A program made the translations under genes and the position numbers. From the NCBI GenBank assembly GCA_016929595.1, contig JAFGIN010000174.1, forward strand, positions 1 through 33,754: 33,754 nucleotides of DNA, written 5' to 3'. How positions within the stretch are numbered: the stretch's first letter is position 1; each line of letters starts with the position of its first letter. The notes beneath the pieces were generated by a model. That model had not been told where the DNA came from and searched no databases. It saw only the letters and a program-made list of their open reading frames with translations. The stretch comes from Chitinispirillaceae bacterium. Lineage in GTDB: Bacteria > Fibrobacterota > Chitinivibrionia > Chitinivibrionales > Chitinispirillaceae. Positions 24,711 to 33,216 of the stretch are shown piece by piece.

Positions 24711-25574
24711 GTGAAATGTTTTAAAGTTACCGGATGCAGTGAGGAATTACGAAAAAATTGCCCGGCCTGGACCAGCTTCGAAACAGACAGTCAGGCGATG
24801 GAAGAGATCAAGTGCTGGGTTATTAAAAATATCTACCATCCTGATCAGAAACAGCAGCTGGCAAAATGCAGAAAGTGCGCTTATTACATTCAGCTCAATA
24901 AAAACAGTATTTCCAGTGATACCAGTAAAGTTGCAGCAATTATAAAATGCACAGGTTCACTGAATAACGACAGAACCCGTGCACTTGAAAAAGTATGGGA
25001 TACAGTCAAAACCAGCGGAAAACTTTTTTTCATCCTGGACTTTTCTGAAGTCACCAACATCTATTCCTGTGCAATGGGAATGCTTGTAAGAATTTTTAAA
25101 GACATAGAAAAACTCAATGGCCACCTTATACTTTCAGGAGCTAATCATTTTACCCTGAATATTCTTAAATCGTTCCATTTTGACGAAATACTTCAAATGG
25201 AAGCAGATATCTCTGATGCTCTCGGTACAATTAATGAACTGATTCATCAGGAAGAGGAGGAAAAGCGTCTCAAAGACGAAGCTGAGAAGGAAGTTGAAGC
25301 TGCGAAAATCGCTGCGAGGAAACGTGCTCACTGCTGGGAATATTTCAACGATTACAATCCCAAAAACGCAACTCAATGCAATGAATGCTTCCGGAAGATC
25401 ACTCAAAACACTTCTCCCTGCTGGATAGTGGATGGGTTCATTGAAGGGATCTCATTTCAGTTTGTCTGTGAAGAGTGCCTGGATTGCAGTTACTATCAGG
25501 ACCACAAAGATACTGTGGACAATCCCGGCCTGATGATGGGTAAAACTGTTTCAAAGGCAGATTCTCCGGCGTAA
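24711..25574 (+). CDS. STAS-domain protein flanked by cysteine clusters
   Basis: I start at GTG 24711 (MKCFKVTGCSEELRKNCPAW). An upstream in-frame GTG at 24678 is possible but adds only a basic tail. The product is about 287 residues. A short N-terminal Cys motif (C3, C9, C17, with a Trp after the last) resembles two-CW zinc-binding motifs, followed by a CRKCAYY pair. The centre (about 70-185) is a STAS/anti-sigma-antagonist fold (KVAAIIKCTGSLNNDRTRAL, LFFILDFSEVTNIYSCAMGM, LILSGANHFTLNIL). The usual phosphorylated Ser may correspond to S in IYSCAMG. A charged helix (190-230) leads to a second Cys cluster (HCWEYF, CNECF, SPCW, VCEECLDC). Probably a signalling adaptor with metal-binding ends; partners are not visible. 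No membrane span. Confidence 0.7.
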   Translation: MKCFKVTGCSEELRKNCPAWTSFETDSQAMEEIKCWVIKNIYHPDQKQQLAKCRKCAYYIQLNKNSISSDTSKVAAIIKCTGSLNNDRTRALEKVWDTVKTSGKLFFILDFSEVTNIYSCAMGMLVRIFKDIEKLNGHLILSGANHFTLNILKSFHFDEILQMEADISDALGTINELIHQEEEEKRLKDEAEKEVEAAKIAARKRAHCWEYFNDYNPKNATQCNECFRKITQNTSPCWIVDGFIEGISFQFVCEECLDCSYYQDHKDTVDNPGLMMGKTVSKADSPA

Positions 25575-25906
25575 TCCATTCTGACTTCGTTTTAAAAATT
25601 CTCTTTTTCTTCAGGAATGAGAGGGGTACATTTACATCCTTTACTCTTGTCATGTAACTACACGAAACGCTACACTTCTGTAATTCTATTTTAAAAAGTT
25701 GCTCATTTCGCAAACCTTCTCCCATTTTTTTTCCACTAACGGGTCAATCACAGATTGTTAACCTTGACATCAGGCCGGTTCTGTACTGCATAAACAGATA
25801 TTCTATTTCCATTTACTGCCTGCTTTTGTTACGCAAATTTCGTTTTGTTATAAACTGATTTAAAGGTTCGCAAATAGTTTTTCAACCTAAAAACTTTGGG
25901 GGATTT
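25575..25906. other. 332-bp intergenic region upstream of the CBM protein
   Basis: A possible weak sigma-70 promoter, TTGACA (25764-25769) with CATAAA (25789-25794) at a long 19-bp spacing, would start transcription near 25802, leaving a leader of about 100 nt. GGGGGA is the SD of the next gene. No open frame, terminator stem or RNA gene is evident. Confidence 0.3.
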
Positions 25907-28156
25907 ATGTACAAAGTATCATCACTACTTCTGGTAACGATTTTTTTTGCCAGCACACTTTTCTCGCAGGAGAATCTGATCCGTAACGGGAATTTCACCG
26001 ACAGTACGGGTGCACACTGGTCACTCGAATCGAACGGGGCTCATGCAACCGGGGCTGTTTCGATGGGTAAGTATTTAATTTCCATCGAATCGCAAGGAGC
26101 CGGGCAATCTTCCCCGCAGTTAGTCCAGAGAAACCTGGAACTTGCAGCTAATGAAGGGTATCTGCTCAGTTTTAAGGTTAGCGCCAGCGATTCAGGAGCA
26201 ATCAGTGTATTGGTTGGGGGAGACAATAATCTGCTTTTCACCGATTCTGCCAATGCTATTGTTTCTGTCGGCACATCAGTGAAAACATATTCGACCAGTT
26301 TTTTTGTTTCAAAGCAAACAGGCAATGGACGAATAATGTTTAATTGTGGTGTATCAAAGAATCTGACCCGTATCTCGATCGACAGCATTGTTTTAGTCAA
26401 GGACCCCAAACCAATTATCAGAGTAATTCAACCGGATGCAGACACACGCTGGATTGCAGGAACTGAACGTGAAATTGAGTGGCAGAACAGCGGTATACTC
26501 AATAAAATTAAAATATCTTTTTCTTCAGATAAAGGTGCTACATGGAACGCAATTACACCTGAAGCAACGAATCAGAAAAGTTTCTGGTGGCATATTCCTG
26601 CAACAATTTCAGGGAATGAGTGCCTGATCATTGTTAGTGACAGTTCAGGAACCGTTGCTGATACAACCGAACCATTCAAAATTGTAACACAAGGAACTAT
26701 CGATATAAAGGAGATGGTAAAAAATGGTGCTTTTCTGGACTCTACCGACTGGAGGTTAAGCACAAATGCTCCGGCACGCGCAAATGGCAGATATATCAAT
26801 GATGAATACGTGATTTCTGTTGATACTGCCGGTACAGCAGCGTGGCAGGTTAAACTCGAACAACCTGGATTCACACTTGAAAACGGGACAATGTACCGCT
26901 TTTCCTATGATGCCTACGCTACTCATAACCGTCAAATCTTTGCAAATGTCGGTGCCGATAATGGCAACCCGGCATGGTCGGTATATGGCGGTGATACAGC
27001 GGGAGTAAACATTACGACAGTCAAAACCAAATACAGCCATACAATCATTATGAAGTATCCTACTTCCGGAAATATCAGAATCGAATTCAATTGCGGTAAC
27101 GACACCGGAAAAGTCTTTATTGATAATGTCAGTCTGATCAAGCTGGAAAATGCGAACGTATTCATTTTCAACCCATCAATGGGATCGATTCTCAAATCAG
27201 GCTCAAAATTTAATATTGAGTGGCATGCCAAAGATGTCAGCACTATCGATCTTGAATTCAGTTCAGACAATATGGTGAGCTGGACAAAAATATTTGACAA
27301 AATAGATAATCTCGGAGTTGTATCATGGCTGGTGCCGGACTCAAGTTCAGAAAAATGTTTTATTCGTATCCGTAACGCCGCAAACGATTCGATCATTGGA
27401 TCCAGTTCTCAATTTGTTATCAATGCATTCGGCACCCCTGTAAAAACAGGTGAACTAGTGGTCAATGGAAGCTTTACCAATAATCTTCAGGGATGGAAAA
27501 CAAGTTTCAACAACTCTCAGGGTCAAACGTCAGCTTCAGATCAGTTATTCAAGTTAAGCGTATCGCAGCCAGGTACCGATTATTCCTCAATCATTCTTTC
27601 ACAATCGGATATTCCGGTGCTTAAAGATAAGGAGTACACCTTTTCTTTTGATACATATGCCAATGGAACCCGTTCGATGAAAATCAAAGTTGTGCTTGAA
27701 AATGATTCCGTTGCCGCAGTTGACACACTTATCGACCTTCCCTCGGTATCCAGACGACTTGAATACAAATTTACCGCTCCCCGGGATGCCATAGCGCGCA
27801 TCGAGTTTCTTCTTGGAGGGTCACGAGCCAGCGTTTTTCTTGACAATATTAGTTTTTACACAGGAGAACTTCCTCTGCATACAACAACAGCTCCCCGATT
27901 CGTTCACGCAAAAGAGCGTTTTTCAGCATTCTCTTCAGGAGCAGGTATGATAACATTTAAAAATTGCAATGCAGCAAACGGAACAATCGCAATCTATTCT
28001 TTAAAAGGTGAATTGATTCAGAAACTTGCATCTGATGTGAAACAACTCCGCTGGAATGGCCGGACTATCAGCGGCAAACATGCAATCAGTGGTACATACA
28101 TTGCCGTATTCACCGCCCCCAAAATGCAGCAGTCCTGCAGATTTCTGTTAAAATGA
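25907..28156 (+). CDS. Secreted multi-module protein: three CBM4/9-like and two Ig-like domains
   Basis: 749 residues with a clean signal peptide (YKVSSLLLVTIFFASTLFS, cleavage near residue 20). Three jelly-roll modules of CBM4/9 type start with LIRNGNFTDSTGAHWSLES (about 23-165), MVKNGAFLDSTDWRLS (about 270-415) and LVVNGSFTNNLQGWKTSF (about 520-655). Between them lie two similar Ig-like domains (IRVIQPDADTRWIAGTEREI and VFIFNPSMGSILKSGSKFNI), of the KNH/Ser-Thr-rich type. The C-terminus (about 670-749) is a FlgD/T9SS-like beta domain (TIAIYSLKGELIQKLASDVK, LRWNGR, SGTYIAVFTA), often a sorting or anchoring module in this group. No catalytic domain is present, so it probably binds polysaccharide or acts as an adhesin or scaffold. 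The three repeated CBM units suggest internal duplication. A terminator follows at once. Confidence 0.8.
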   Translation: MYKVSSLLLVTIFFASTLFSQENLIRNGNFTDSTGAHWSLESNGAHATGAVSMGKYLISIESQGAGQSSPQLVQRNLELAANEGYLLSFKVSASDSGAISVLVGGDNNLLFTDSANAIVSVGTSVKTYSTSFFVSKQTGNGRIMFNCGVSKNLTRISIDSIVLVKDPKPIIRVIQPDADTRWIAGTEREIEWQNSGILNKIKISFSSDKGATWNAITPEATNQKSFWWHIPATISGNECLIIVSDSSGTVADTTEPFKIVTQGTIDIKEMVKNGAFLDSTDWRLSTNAPARANGRYINDEYVISVDTAGTAAWQVKLEQPGFTLENGTMYRFSYDAYATHNRQIFANVGADNGNPAWSVYGGDTAGVNITTVKTKYSHTIIMKYPTSGNIRIEFNCGNDTGKVFIDNVSLIKLENANVFIFNPSMGSILKSGSKFNIEWHAKDVSTIDLEFSSDNMVSWTKIFDKIDNLGVVSWLVPDSSSEKCFIRIRNAANDSIIGSSSQFVINAFGTPVKTGELVVNGSFTNNLQGWKTSFNNSQGQTSASDQLFKLSVSQPGTDYSSIILSQSDIPVLKDKEYTFSFDTYANGTRSMKIKVVLENDSVAAVDTLIDLPSVSRRLEYKFTAPRDAIARIEFLLGGSRASVFLDNISFYTGELPLHTTTAPRFVHAKERFSAFSSGAGMITFKNCNAANGTIAIYSLKGELIQKLASDVKQLRWNGRTISGKHAISGTYIAVFTAPKMQQSCRFLLK

Positions 28157-28184
28157 TTATTTCAGGCAAAAATCATTGAAACAT

Positions 28185-28215
28185 AAAAGCGCGGTTATAC
28201 AATCGCGCTTTTTTT
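28185..28215 (+). terminator. Intrinsic terminator
   Basis: AAAGCGCG (28186-28193) pairs with CGCGCTTT (28204-28211) around a 10-nt loop, with seven Ts at 28209-28215. It ends the CBM-protein transcript. Confidence 0.85.
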
Positions 28216-28319
28216 ACAGGAATTTCTTATTCTGGATTCTGGATATCTGAAGTTGTAGCATAATTTATTTTCAATTCTCACGGATTCATGGGACGATCAA
28301 CTTTTTATAAGGACTGACT

Positions 28320-28676
28320 GTGAACCGGATTCTGATAACAATTATTTTACTTGCCTGCAGCAATATTTTTATGACCTTCGCCTGGTATGGTCACCTACGT
28401 AACCTTGCTCACAAACCCTGGATTATCGCAGCACTGGTCAGCTGGGGAATCGCCCTTCTTGAATATCTTCTTCAGGTACCCGCGAACCGTATCGGGCATA
28501 CCATCCTTCCAGTCGGGCAGCTTAAGATCATACAGGAAGTGATCACACTTGCTATCTTTGTCCCTTTTTCGATATTATATATGAAAGAAAAATTTACTAC
28601 AGATTACATCTGGGCAGGGCTTTGCCTGCTTGGGGCAGTGTTTTTTATTTTCAGAAAAAAATTGTTTGGTACATAA
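28320..28676 (+). CDS. DUF486 family membrane protein
   Basis: 118 residues with four predicted membrane helices, starting at GTG 28320 after AAGGA. It matches the DUF486 pattern: FMTFAWYGHLRNL in the first loop, ALVSWGIALLEYLLQVPANR in helix 2, QLKIIQEVITLAIFVPFS in helix 3 and a C-terminal LCLLGAVFFIFRK. The family is related to DMT/EamA-type small transporters. Substrate unknown. It stands alone between a terminator and a dispersed repeat and is not obviously part of the ligase cluster downstream. Confidence 0.88.
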   Translation: MNRILITIILLACSNIFMTFAWYGHLRNLAHKPWIIAALVSWGIALLEYLLQVPANRIGHTILPVGQLKIIQEVITLAIFVPFSILYMKEKFTTDYIWAGLCLLGAVFFIFRKKLFGT

Positions 28677-28677
28677 T

Positions 28678-28712
28678 GAACGACCCTTTCGACTCCGCCG
28701 CAATGACCGTTC
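28678..28712. repeat. REP-like palindromic repeat, copy 2
   Basis: GAACG (28678-28682) and CGTTC close the element. The core TTTCGACTCCGCCGCAATGACCG (28687-28709) differs from copy 1 (32-53) only in the middle (CCGC for CTC). It lies between the DUF486 stop and the ligase-cluster promoter. Confidence 0.5.
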
Positions 28713-28759
28713 ATTCTATTATCGGTAATACTATTTTTTTAAAAATCGCTTATCAAATA

Positions 28760-28788
28760 TTGAAAAACCGTTTTGTACAATGTATACT
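28760..28788 (+). promoter_or_regulatory. Sigma-70 promoter of the amidoligase cluster
   Basis: TTGAAA (28760-28765), an exact 17-bp spacer, then TATACT (28783-28788): five of six matches in each hexamer. The predicted start near 28795 lies downstream of the ATG at 28780, which excludes that ATG and supports GTG 28819 as the first codon. Confidence 0.6.
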
Positions 28789-28818
28789 TACTACTTACTG
28801 AATTTCAGTAGAGTAATT

Positions 28819-29529
28819 GTGAAACCCTTCAAAATTGAAAAACAACCCGACGATATAACCTGCGGCCCAACCTGTCTCCATGCTGTCTACTCTTATTATG
28901 ATGATATTGTCCCGTTAAGCGACGTCATTAAAGAGGTCCCATCGCTGCAGACAGGAGGTACTTTAGCAGTGCTGTTGGCTTGTCATGCGCTCAAACGGGG
29001 TTATGATGCGCTTATGTATGTATATAATCTTCAGTTGTTCGACCCAACGTGGTTTCAGTCTGCCAGTGCTGATATAAGAAAGAAGCTCTCAGAGCAGCTT
29101 CTTCACAAACAGGGTAAAAGGCTTACCGCTGCCACAAACGCTTATCTGGAGTATCTGGATCTGGGTGGAAAAGTGCAATACTGTGATCTTACTCCCGAAC
29201 TTATTACCGGTATTATTAGAAATGGTGCCCCTATTTTAACAGGGCTCTCAGCTACCTACCTGTACGATTGCGCCAGAGAACGGGAACTGAGTACACACAA
29301 AAGTATCTATGATGATATCCGCGGGACACCAACGGGGCATTTTGTTGTTATCACCGATATAGAATCAGACTCTGACAATGTTCATATTGCCGATCCAAAT
29401 CATGACAACCCGCTGTTCAGTAATAGTTATTATACAGTCAAAATGCAGAAGCTTATAAACTCCATTATGCTTGGGATTATCACTTATGATGGAAATCTGC
29501 TTATAATTCAACCTAAGGAATCGATATGA
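28819..29529 (+). CDS. Cytosolic C39-like cysteine peptidase of the amidoligase cluster
   Basis: The start is GTG 28819 (MKPFKIEKQPDDITCGPTCL), giving 236 residues; an upstream ATG at 28780 lies before the predicted transcription start and has no SD. The papain-like C39 fold is indicated by Gln9 and the nucleophile Cys15 in QPDDITCGPTCL, His174 in TPTGHFVVITDI and Asp192 in VHIADP. C39 peptidases usually cleave after double-glycine leaders and are fused to ABC exporters. This one is free-standing, without a signal peptide or membrane span. Free C39-like genes are found beside RimK-like and GCS2-like ligases, so it may trim, transfer or release a peptide made by the ligases. A 155-bp gap with no clear terminator separates it from the ATP-grasp gene. 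Confidence 0.78.
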   Translation: MKPFKIEKQPDDITCGPTCLHAVYSYYDDIVPLSDVIKEVPSLQTGGTLAVLLACHALKRGYDALMYVYNLQLFDPTWFQSASADIRKKLSEQLLHKQGKRLTAATNAYLEYLDLGGKVQYCDLTPELITGIIRNGAPILTGLSATYLYDCARERELSTHKSIYDDIRGTPTGHFVVITDIESDSDNVHIADPNHDNPLFSNSYYTVKMQKLINSIMLGIITYDGNLLIIQPKESI

Positions 29530-29684
29530 AATAACCGGACCATTCTCACTTGTCTTTGTACCGGTCTCCTGCGTGGCAGCCTTGATTTTCGTGATGCTTG
29601 TGCAACAGCACCTTGGAACCCAACAAAAATCCTGAGTGATAATTGGCAACTTTATTCCATAGCGACTCCTAAAATAAGAAAGAA

Positions 29685-31151
29685 ATGAAAAAGTTCATTG
29701 TTACTACCAGAGAAGAAGATTTTACGCTGCAGCTGCCCGAAGTAGAAATTGTAACCGCAAGAGAATACCTTACCGATCCGAGGTTTACCGAAACCAGGAA
29801 TGCACGTGTCTATAATTTGTGTCGTCAATACCGTTATCAGGCTGCAGGGTATTATGTATCATTGCTTGCGGAAGCACGCGGTCACCGTCCGGTCCCGAGT
29901 GTAACAACAATGCGCGATACCGTTTCGCAGTCGATTACGAAATCTCTTTCGGATGATATCGACCACCTGATCCAGCAATCCCTGCATCGTATCACCTCAA
30001 AAGAGTTCACGATAAGTATTTACTTTGGCAAAAATTTGTCAAAGCAGTATGATGCGCTCTGCAGAGCGCTGTACACACTTTTTGAATCGCCTTTGCTTCG
30101 GGCGTTTTTCATTTTCAAAGAGCGATGGCAACTGCAGAAAGTTTCGACCATCTCGTTTAAAGATATCCCTGCACATCACATGCCCTATGTAGAGCAATTT
30201 GCACGTGATTACTTCTCGGGCAGAAAGGTCTACACATCACATCTGACACGCAAGCTCTACTCTATTGCCATACTTGTTGATCCAAAAGAAAAATCTCCCC
30301 CTTCTGATGAAAAAGCTTTGAAAAAATTCATTCACGCAGCTGACAAGCTTGACCTTGAAACACGAATTATCGAACGTGATGACCTCAGCGATATCGTTGA
30401 ACATGATGGTCTGTTCATTCGGGCAACAACAGCAGTCAATAATTTCACCTATCAATTCGCACGGAAAGCATCGGCAGAGGGTCTGGTGGTCGTTGATGAT
30501 CCGCTTTCGATCCTGCGCTGTACAAATAAGGTTTATCTAAGCGAACTGCTTGGACGATTGAAAGTCCCTACCCCGAAAACCCTCATCCTGCACCGGGAGA
30601 ATATCAATCTTGCAATTCCAACACTGGGTTTGCCACTGGTTCTGAAACTTCCTGACAGCTCTTTTTCTCAAGGTGTTGTAAAAGTATCTTCTGAACAGGA
30701 CCTTCAGGACAAAGTAAAACATTTTTTCGAGCATTCGGATTTTATTGTGGCCCAGGAGTACATTCCTACCGATTTCGACTGGCGAATAGGAGTTCTCGGC
30801 GGAAAAGCTATTTTTGCATGTAAATATTTCATGGCCCGTAATCACTGGCAGATTTACAACTGGAACGCATCCAGTGGACAGCAATGTGGTAAATGGGAAA
30901 CGATCCCTGTTGAGCTGGCACCGCCGGAGGCGGTAAAATATGCATTGCGGGCAACCGCACCAATCGGCAATGGATTTTATGGCGTTGACATTAAAGATTA
31001 CAACGGGACTATTGTTGTCATTGAAGTCAATGATAACCCGAGTCTGGATTCCGGTGTTGAAGATCAGATTTTAAAGGACCATCTCTACGATTCACTGGCC
31101 GCCTACTTTCTACGCAGTATAGAACAACAGCAGAGGGGATTTCATCAATGA
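29685..31151 (+). CDS. RimK-like ATP-grasp ligase with RLAN N-terminal domain
   Basis: 488 residues. The first 150 or so match the RLAN-type domain that precedes a subset of RimK-like ligases (REEDFTLQLPEVEIVTAREY, RVYNLCRQYRYQAAGYYVSL, RGHRPVPSV). The ATP-grasp region (about 265-480) shows VVDDPLSILRCTNKVYL, PTPKTLILH, LPLVLKLPDSSFSQGVVKV, VAQEYIPTDFDWRIGVLGG and the metal-binding VIEVNDNPSLDSGVED near residues 446-459. Such enzymes join an amine, usually an amino acid, to a carboxylate through an acyl phosphate, using ATP; RimK itself adds glutamate to ribosomal protein S6. The substrate here is unknown. The stop overlaps the next start by four bases (ATGA), so translation is coupled. Confidence 0.9.
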   Translation: MKKFIVTTREEDFTLQLPEVEIVTAREYLTDPRFTETRNARVYNLCRQYRYQAAGYYVSLLAEARGHRPVPSVTTMRDTVSQSITKSLSDDIDHLIQQSLHRITSKEFTISIYFGKNLSKQYDALCRALYTLFESPLLRAFFIFKERWQLQKVSTISFKDIPAHHMPYVEQFARDYFSGRKVYTSHLTRKLYSIAILVDPKEKSPPSDEKALKKFIHAADKLDLETRIIERDDLSDIVEHDGLFIRATTAVNNFTYQFARKASAEGLVVVDDPLSILRCTNKVYLSELLGRLKVPTPKTLILHRENINLAIPTLGLPLVLKLPDSSFSQGVVKVSSEQDLQDKVKHFFEHSDFIVAQEYIPTDFDWRIGVLGGKAIFACKYFMARNHWQIYNWNASSGQQCGKWETIPVELAPPEAVKYALRATAPIGNGFYGVDIKDYNGTIVVIEVNDNPSLDSGVEDQILKDHLYDSLAAYFLRSIEQQQRGFHQ

Positions 31152-32374
31152 ACCCGATATACCGCCTTTTTGAAGGTTACGGGATCGAACTGGAATATAT
31201 GATCGTTGATCAATGTTCAACAGCAGTATCCGGTATCGCTGATAAATTGCTTGCGGATGCAGCCGGTAAAGGCGCTTACAGGTATGACTGCGGCACAATC
31301 GGCTGGTCAAATGAACTGGCACGGCATGTCATCGAGCTGAAAAACATAGAACCGGCAGGCAGTCTTAATGAACTCTCAACAGATTTTCATAAGCAGGTCG
31401 ACTCGATCAATGATCATTTGAAAAAATACGATTGCAGGCTCATGCCATCAGGCATGCACCCATTCATGGATCCGCTCCGCGAGAGTCTGCTCTGGCCTGT
31501 GGATGATGAAGATATTTACAAAACATTTGATCATATCTTCAACTGTCAGGGTCATGGTTGGACTAACCTCCAGAGTATCCATTGTAACATCTCTTTTTCA
31601 AACGATAATGAGTTCGCCAGACTGCATACGGCAATCCGACTGGTACTGCCATTATTACCAGCACTGTGCGCAAGCACTCCGATTGTCGAAGGAAGAGCTA
31701 CAGGACTCCTTGACAACCGTCTTGTATTTTATCGTAAAAACCAGAAAAAACTGCCGCTGATGACAGGACATGTTATTCCTGAACCGGTGTTTTCGCGTGA
31801 TGAATACGAGAGTGTCATTCTTCAACCCATGTACCGCCAGATTGCACCATTCGATCCGGAACGCATTCTCCAGTATGAATGGCTCAACTCACGTGGTGCT
31901 ATCGCACGCTTCGAGCGGATGGCTATTGAAATCAGACTGATGGACATTCAGGAGTGTCCGATGGTCGATATTGCTGTTTGCGCTCTGGTAATCGAAACGA
32001 TAAAGGCACTTGCATTCGAAAAGATTAGCAGTTTTAACCAGCAAAGAGTCTTTTCTGAAATTGAACTCGAAAAAATCCTTCTTGAAACCATCCGGTCCGG
32101 CTGTTCCGCAACAATTACAAATAGCGATTATCTTCAGGCCTTAGGATTAAAAGGAATCACCACAATGAATGCTTTAACCATCTGGGAAACATTTGCCCGG
32201 GACATTCTCCCTGAAAATCATTTTGCTCACAATGGACTACGGACACTATTTTCCCATGGGACGCTTGCGAAACGTATTCTTTCGAAAAGTGGCTCACACC
32301 CATCACGGGAGCAGTTGACTTTACTTAATAAAAAACTCTGTGATTGCCTCCGTGACAACAAACCGTATGCATAA
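31148..32374 (+). CDS. GCS2-like carboxylate-amine ligase (glutamate-cysteine ligase family)
   Basis: 408 residues of the glutamine-synthetase/GCS superfamily. The N-terminal metal-binding motif is EGYGIELEYMIVD (9-21, with E14 and E16). IELKNIEPAG (62-71) matches the second conserved acidic strand, LQSIHCNISF (141-150, His145 and Asn147) the ATP/metal H-x-N motif, and RFERMAIEIRLMDIQECP (about 252-270) the C-terminal Arg/Glu cluster. The family condenses glutamate or a similar acid with an amine at the expense of ATP. Being next to a RimK-like ligase suggests a second ligation step on the same product rather than glutathione synthesis. It overlaps both neighbours, by 4 bases upstream and 8 bases downstream, as in a tight operon. 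Confidence 0.85.
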   Translation: MNPIYRLFEGYGIELEYMIVDQCSTAVSGIADKLLADAAGKGAYRYDCGTIGWSNELARHVIELKNIEPAGSLNELSTDFHKQVDSINDHLKKYDCRLMPSGMHPFMDPLRESLLWPVDDEDIYKTFDHIFNCQGHGWTNLQSIHCNISFSNDNEFARLHTAIRLVLPLLPALCASTPIVEGRATGLLDNRLVFYRKNQKKLPLMTGHVIPEPVFSRDEYESVILQPMYRQIAPFDPERILQYEWLNSRGAIARFERMAIEIRLMDIQECPMVDIAVCALVIETIKALAFEKISSFNQQRVFSEIELEKILLETIRSGCSATITNSDYLQALGLKGITTMNALTIWETFARDILPENHFAHNGLRTLFSHGTLAKRILSKSGSHPSREQLTLLNKKLCDCLRDNKPYA

Positions 32375-33080
32375 TCTGTTTATCAGCTGTGAACACGCTT
32401 CGAATCTCGTACCAGAGCAGCTCCGGACAATCCTGGAAAAAAAGGTACAATTGTTACGATCACATCGGTCATATGATCAGGGGGCACTCGATGCAGCAGA
32501 ACGAATTGCAGAAGCAACCGGAGCTACATTGATACATGGAAAGTATACCCGACTTGCTGTCGATCTGAACCGAAGTGAAAAAAATCCACAGCGATTTTCC
32601 CGGTACTCGCGCCAGCTCGATAGCGAAGTTCTTGAACTTCTTGAAAAAAAGTTTTACATACCATACAGGAATGATATCAAAACAAGTATTACAGAGATAG
32701 TTCAGAAAAAATCCAGTGTGCTGCACCTTTCTATACACTCGTTCACGCCTGTTCTTGACGGAGTAAAACGTGATGCTGACATCGGTCTGCTTTATGATCC
32801 ATCGCGTATAGATGAACGCCTATTTGCTTCCCGGATGAAAACAGAACTCGCCCGGATCGCTCCGGAACTGAAAGTACGTTATAACTATCCCTATAGAGGA
32901 ATATCTGATGGTATAACAACATGGCTGCGCAAACATTTTACAGGCGATGAGTATGCAGGACTAGAGATAGAATTCAATCAGAGATTACTGGGAAACATAC
33001 CTGGCTGGAATACCTGTTTACAAAATTTCATTGCCGCACTTGGAAAGGTGCAGGAGATAGAACCTGGAATTGACACGTAA
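32367..33080 (+). CDS. N-formylglutamate amidohydrolase-like enzyme
   Basis: The start is ATG 32367 (MHNLFISCEHASNLVPEQ), sharing eight bases with the end of the GCS2-like gene (ATGCATAA). A longer GTG start at 32340 adds nine unlikely residues. 237 residues. The family pattern shows SCEHASNLVP (a likely Zn ligand His10), HRSYDQGALDAAERIAEATG, YTRLAVDLNRSEKNPQRFSR, LHLSIHSFTP (His motif), DADIGLLYDP and YRGISDGITTWLRKHF. NFGA-fold zinc hydrolases remove formyl or similar acyl/amide groups from glutamate. Here it probably hydrolyses or edits the product or tag made by the two ligases. No SD is visible, consistent with coupled translation. Confidence 0.85.
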   Translation: MHNLFISCEHASNLVPEQLRTILEKKVQLLRSHRSYDQGALDAAERIAEATGATLIHGKYTRLAVDLNRSEKNPQRFSRYSRQLDSEVLELLEKKFYIPYRNDIKTSITEIVQKKSSVLHLSIHSFTPVLDGVKRDADIGLLYDPSRIDERLFASRMKTELARIAPELKVRYNYPYRGISDGITTWLRKHFTGDEYAGLEIEFNQRLLGNIPGWNTCLQNFIAALGKVQEIEPGIDT

Positions 33081-33125
33081 TTTTTCTCCGTACTCTTTAC
33101 TCTGCACTTACCTCAGGTCCGCAGC

Positions 33126-33162
33126 CTTCGAGTGCCTTCGGTGCACTGAGCTGGATTCGAAG
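33126..33162. repeat. Nested extragenic hairpin
   Basis: Outer arms CTTCGA (33126-33131) and TCGAAG (33157-33162) enclose an inner perfect AGTGC (33131-33135) / GCACT (33143-33147). No U-tract follows, so it is not a clear terminator for the upstream operon. It resembles an extragenic palindromic repeat. Confidence 0.4.
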
Positions 33163-33216
33163 TGGATGAGACGAAATGCGAATCACGTAACGAGCTCGTA
33201 AACAGGTTTATTCCCC

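Noticed and set aside
28320-28676. DUF486 protein as the exporter of the ligase cluster product
   Set aside because: It is separated by a dispersed repeat and the cluster has its own promoter; nothing else links them.
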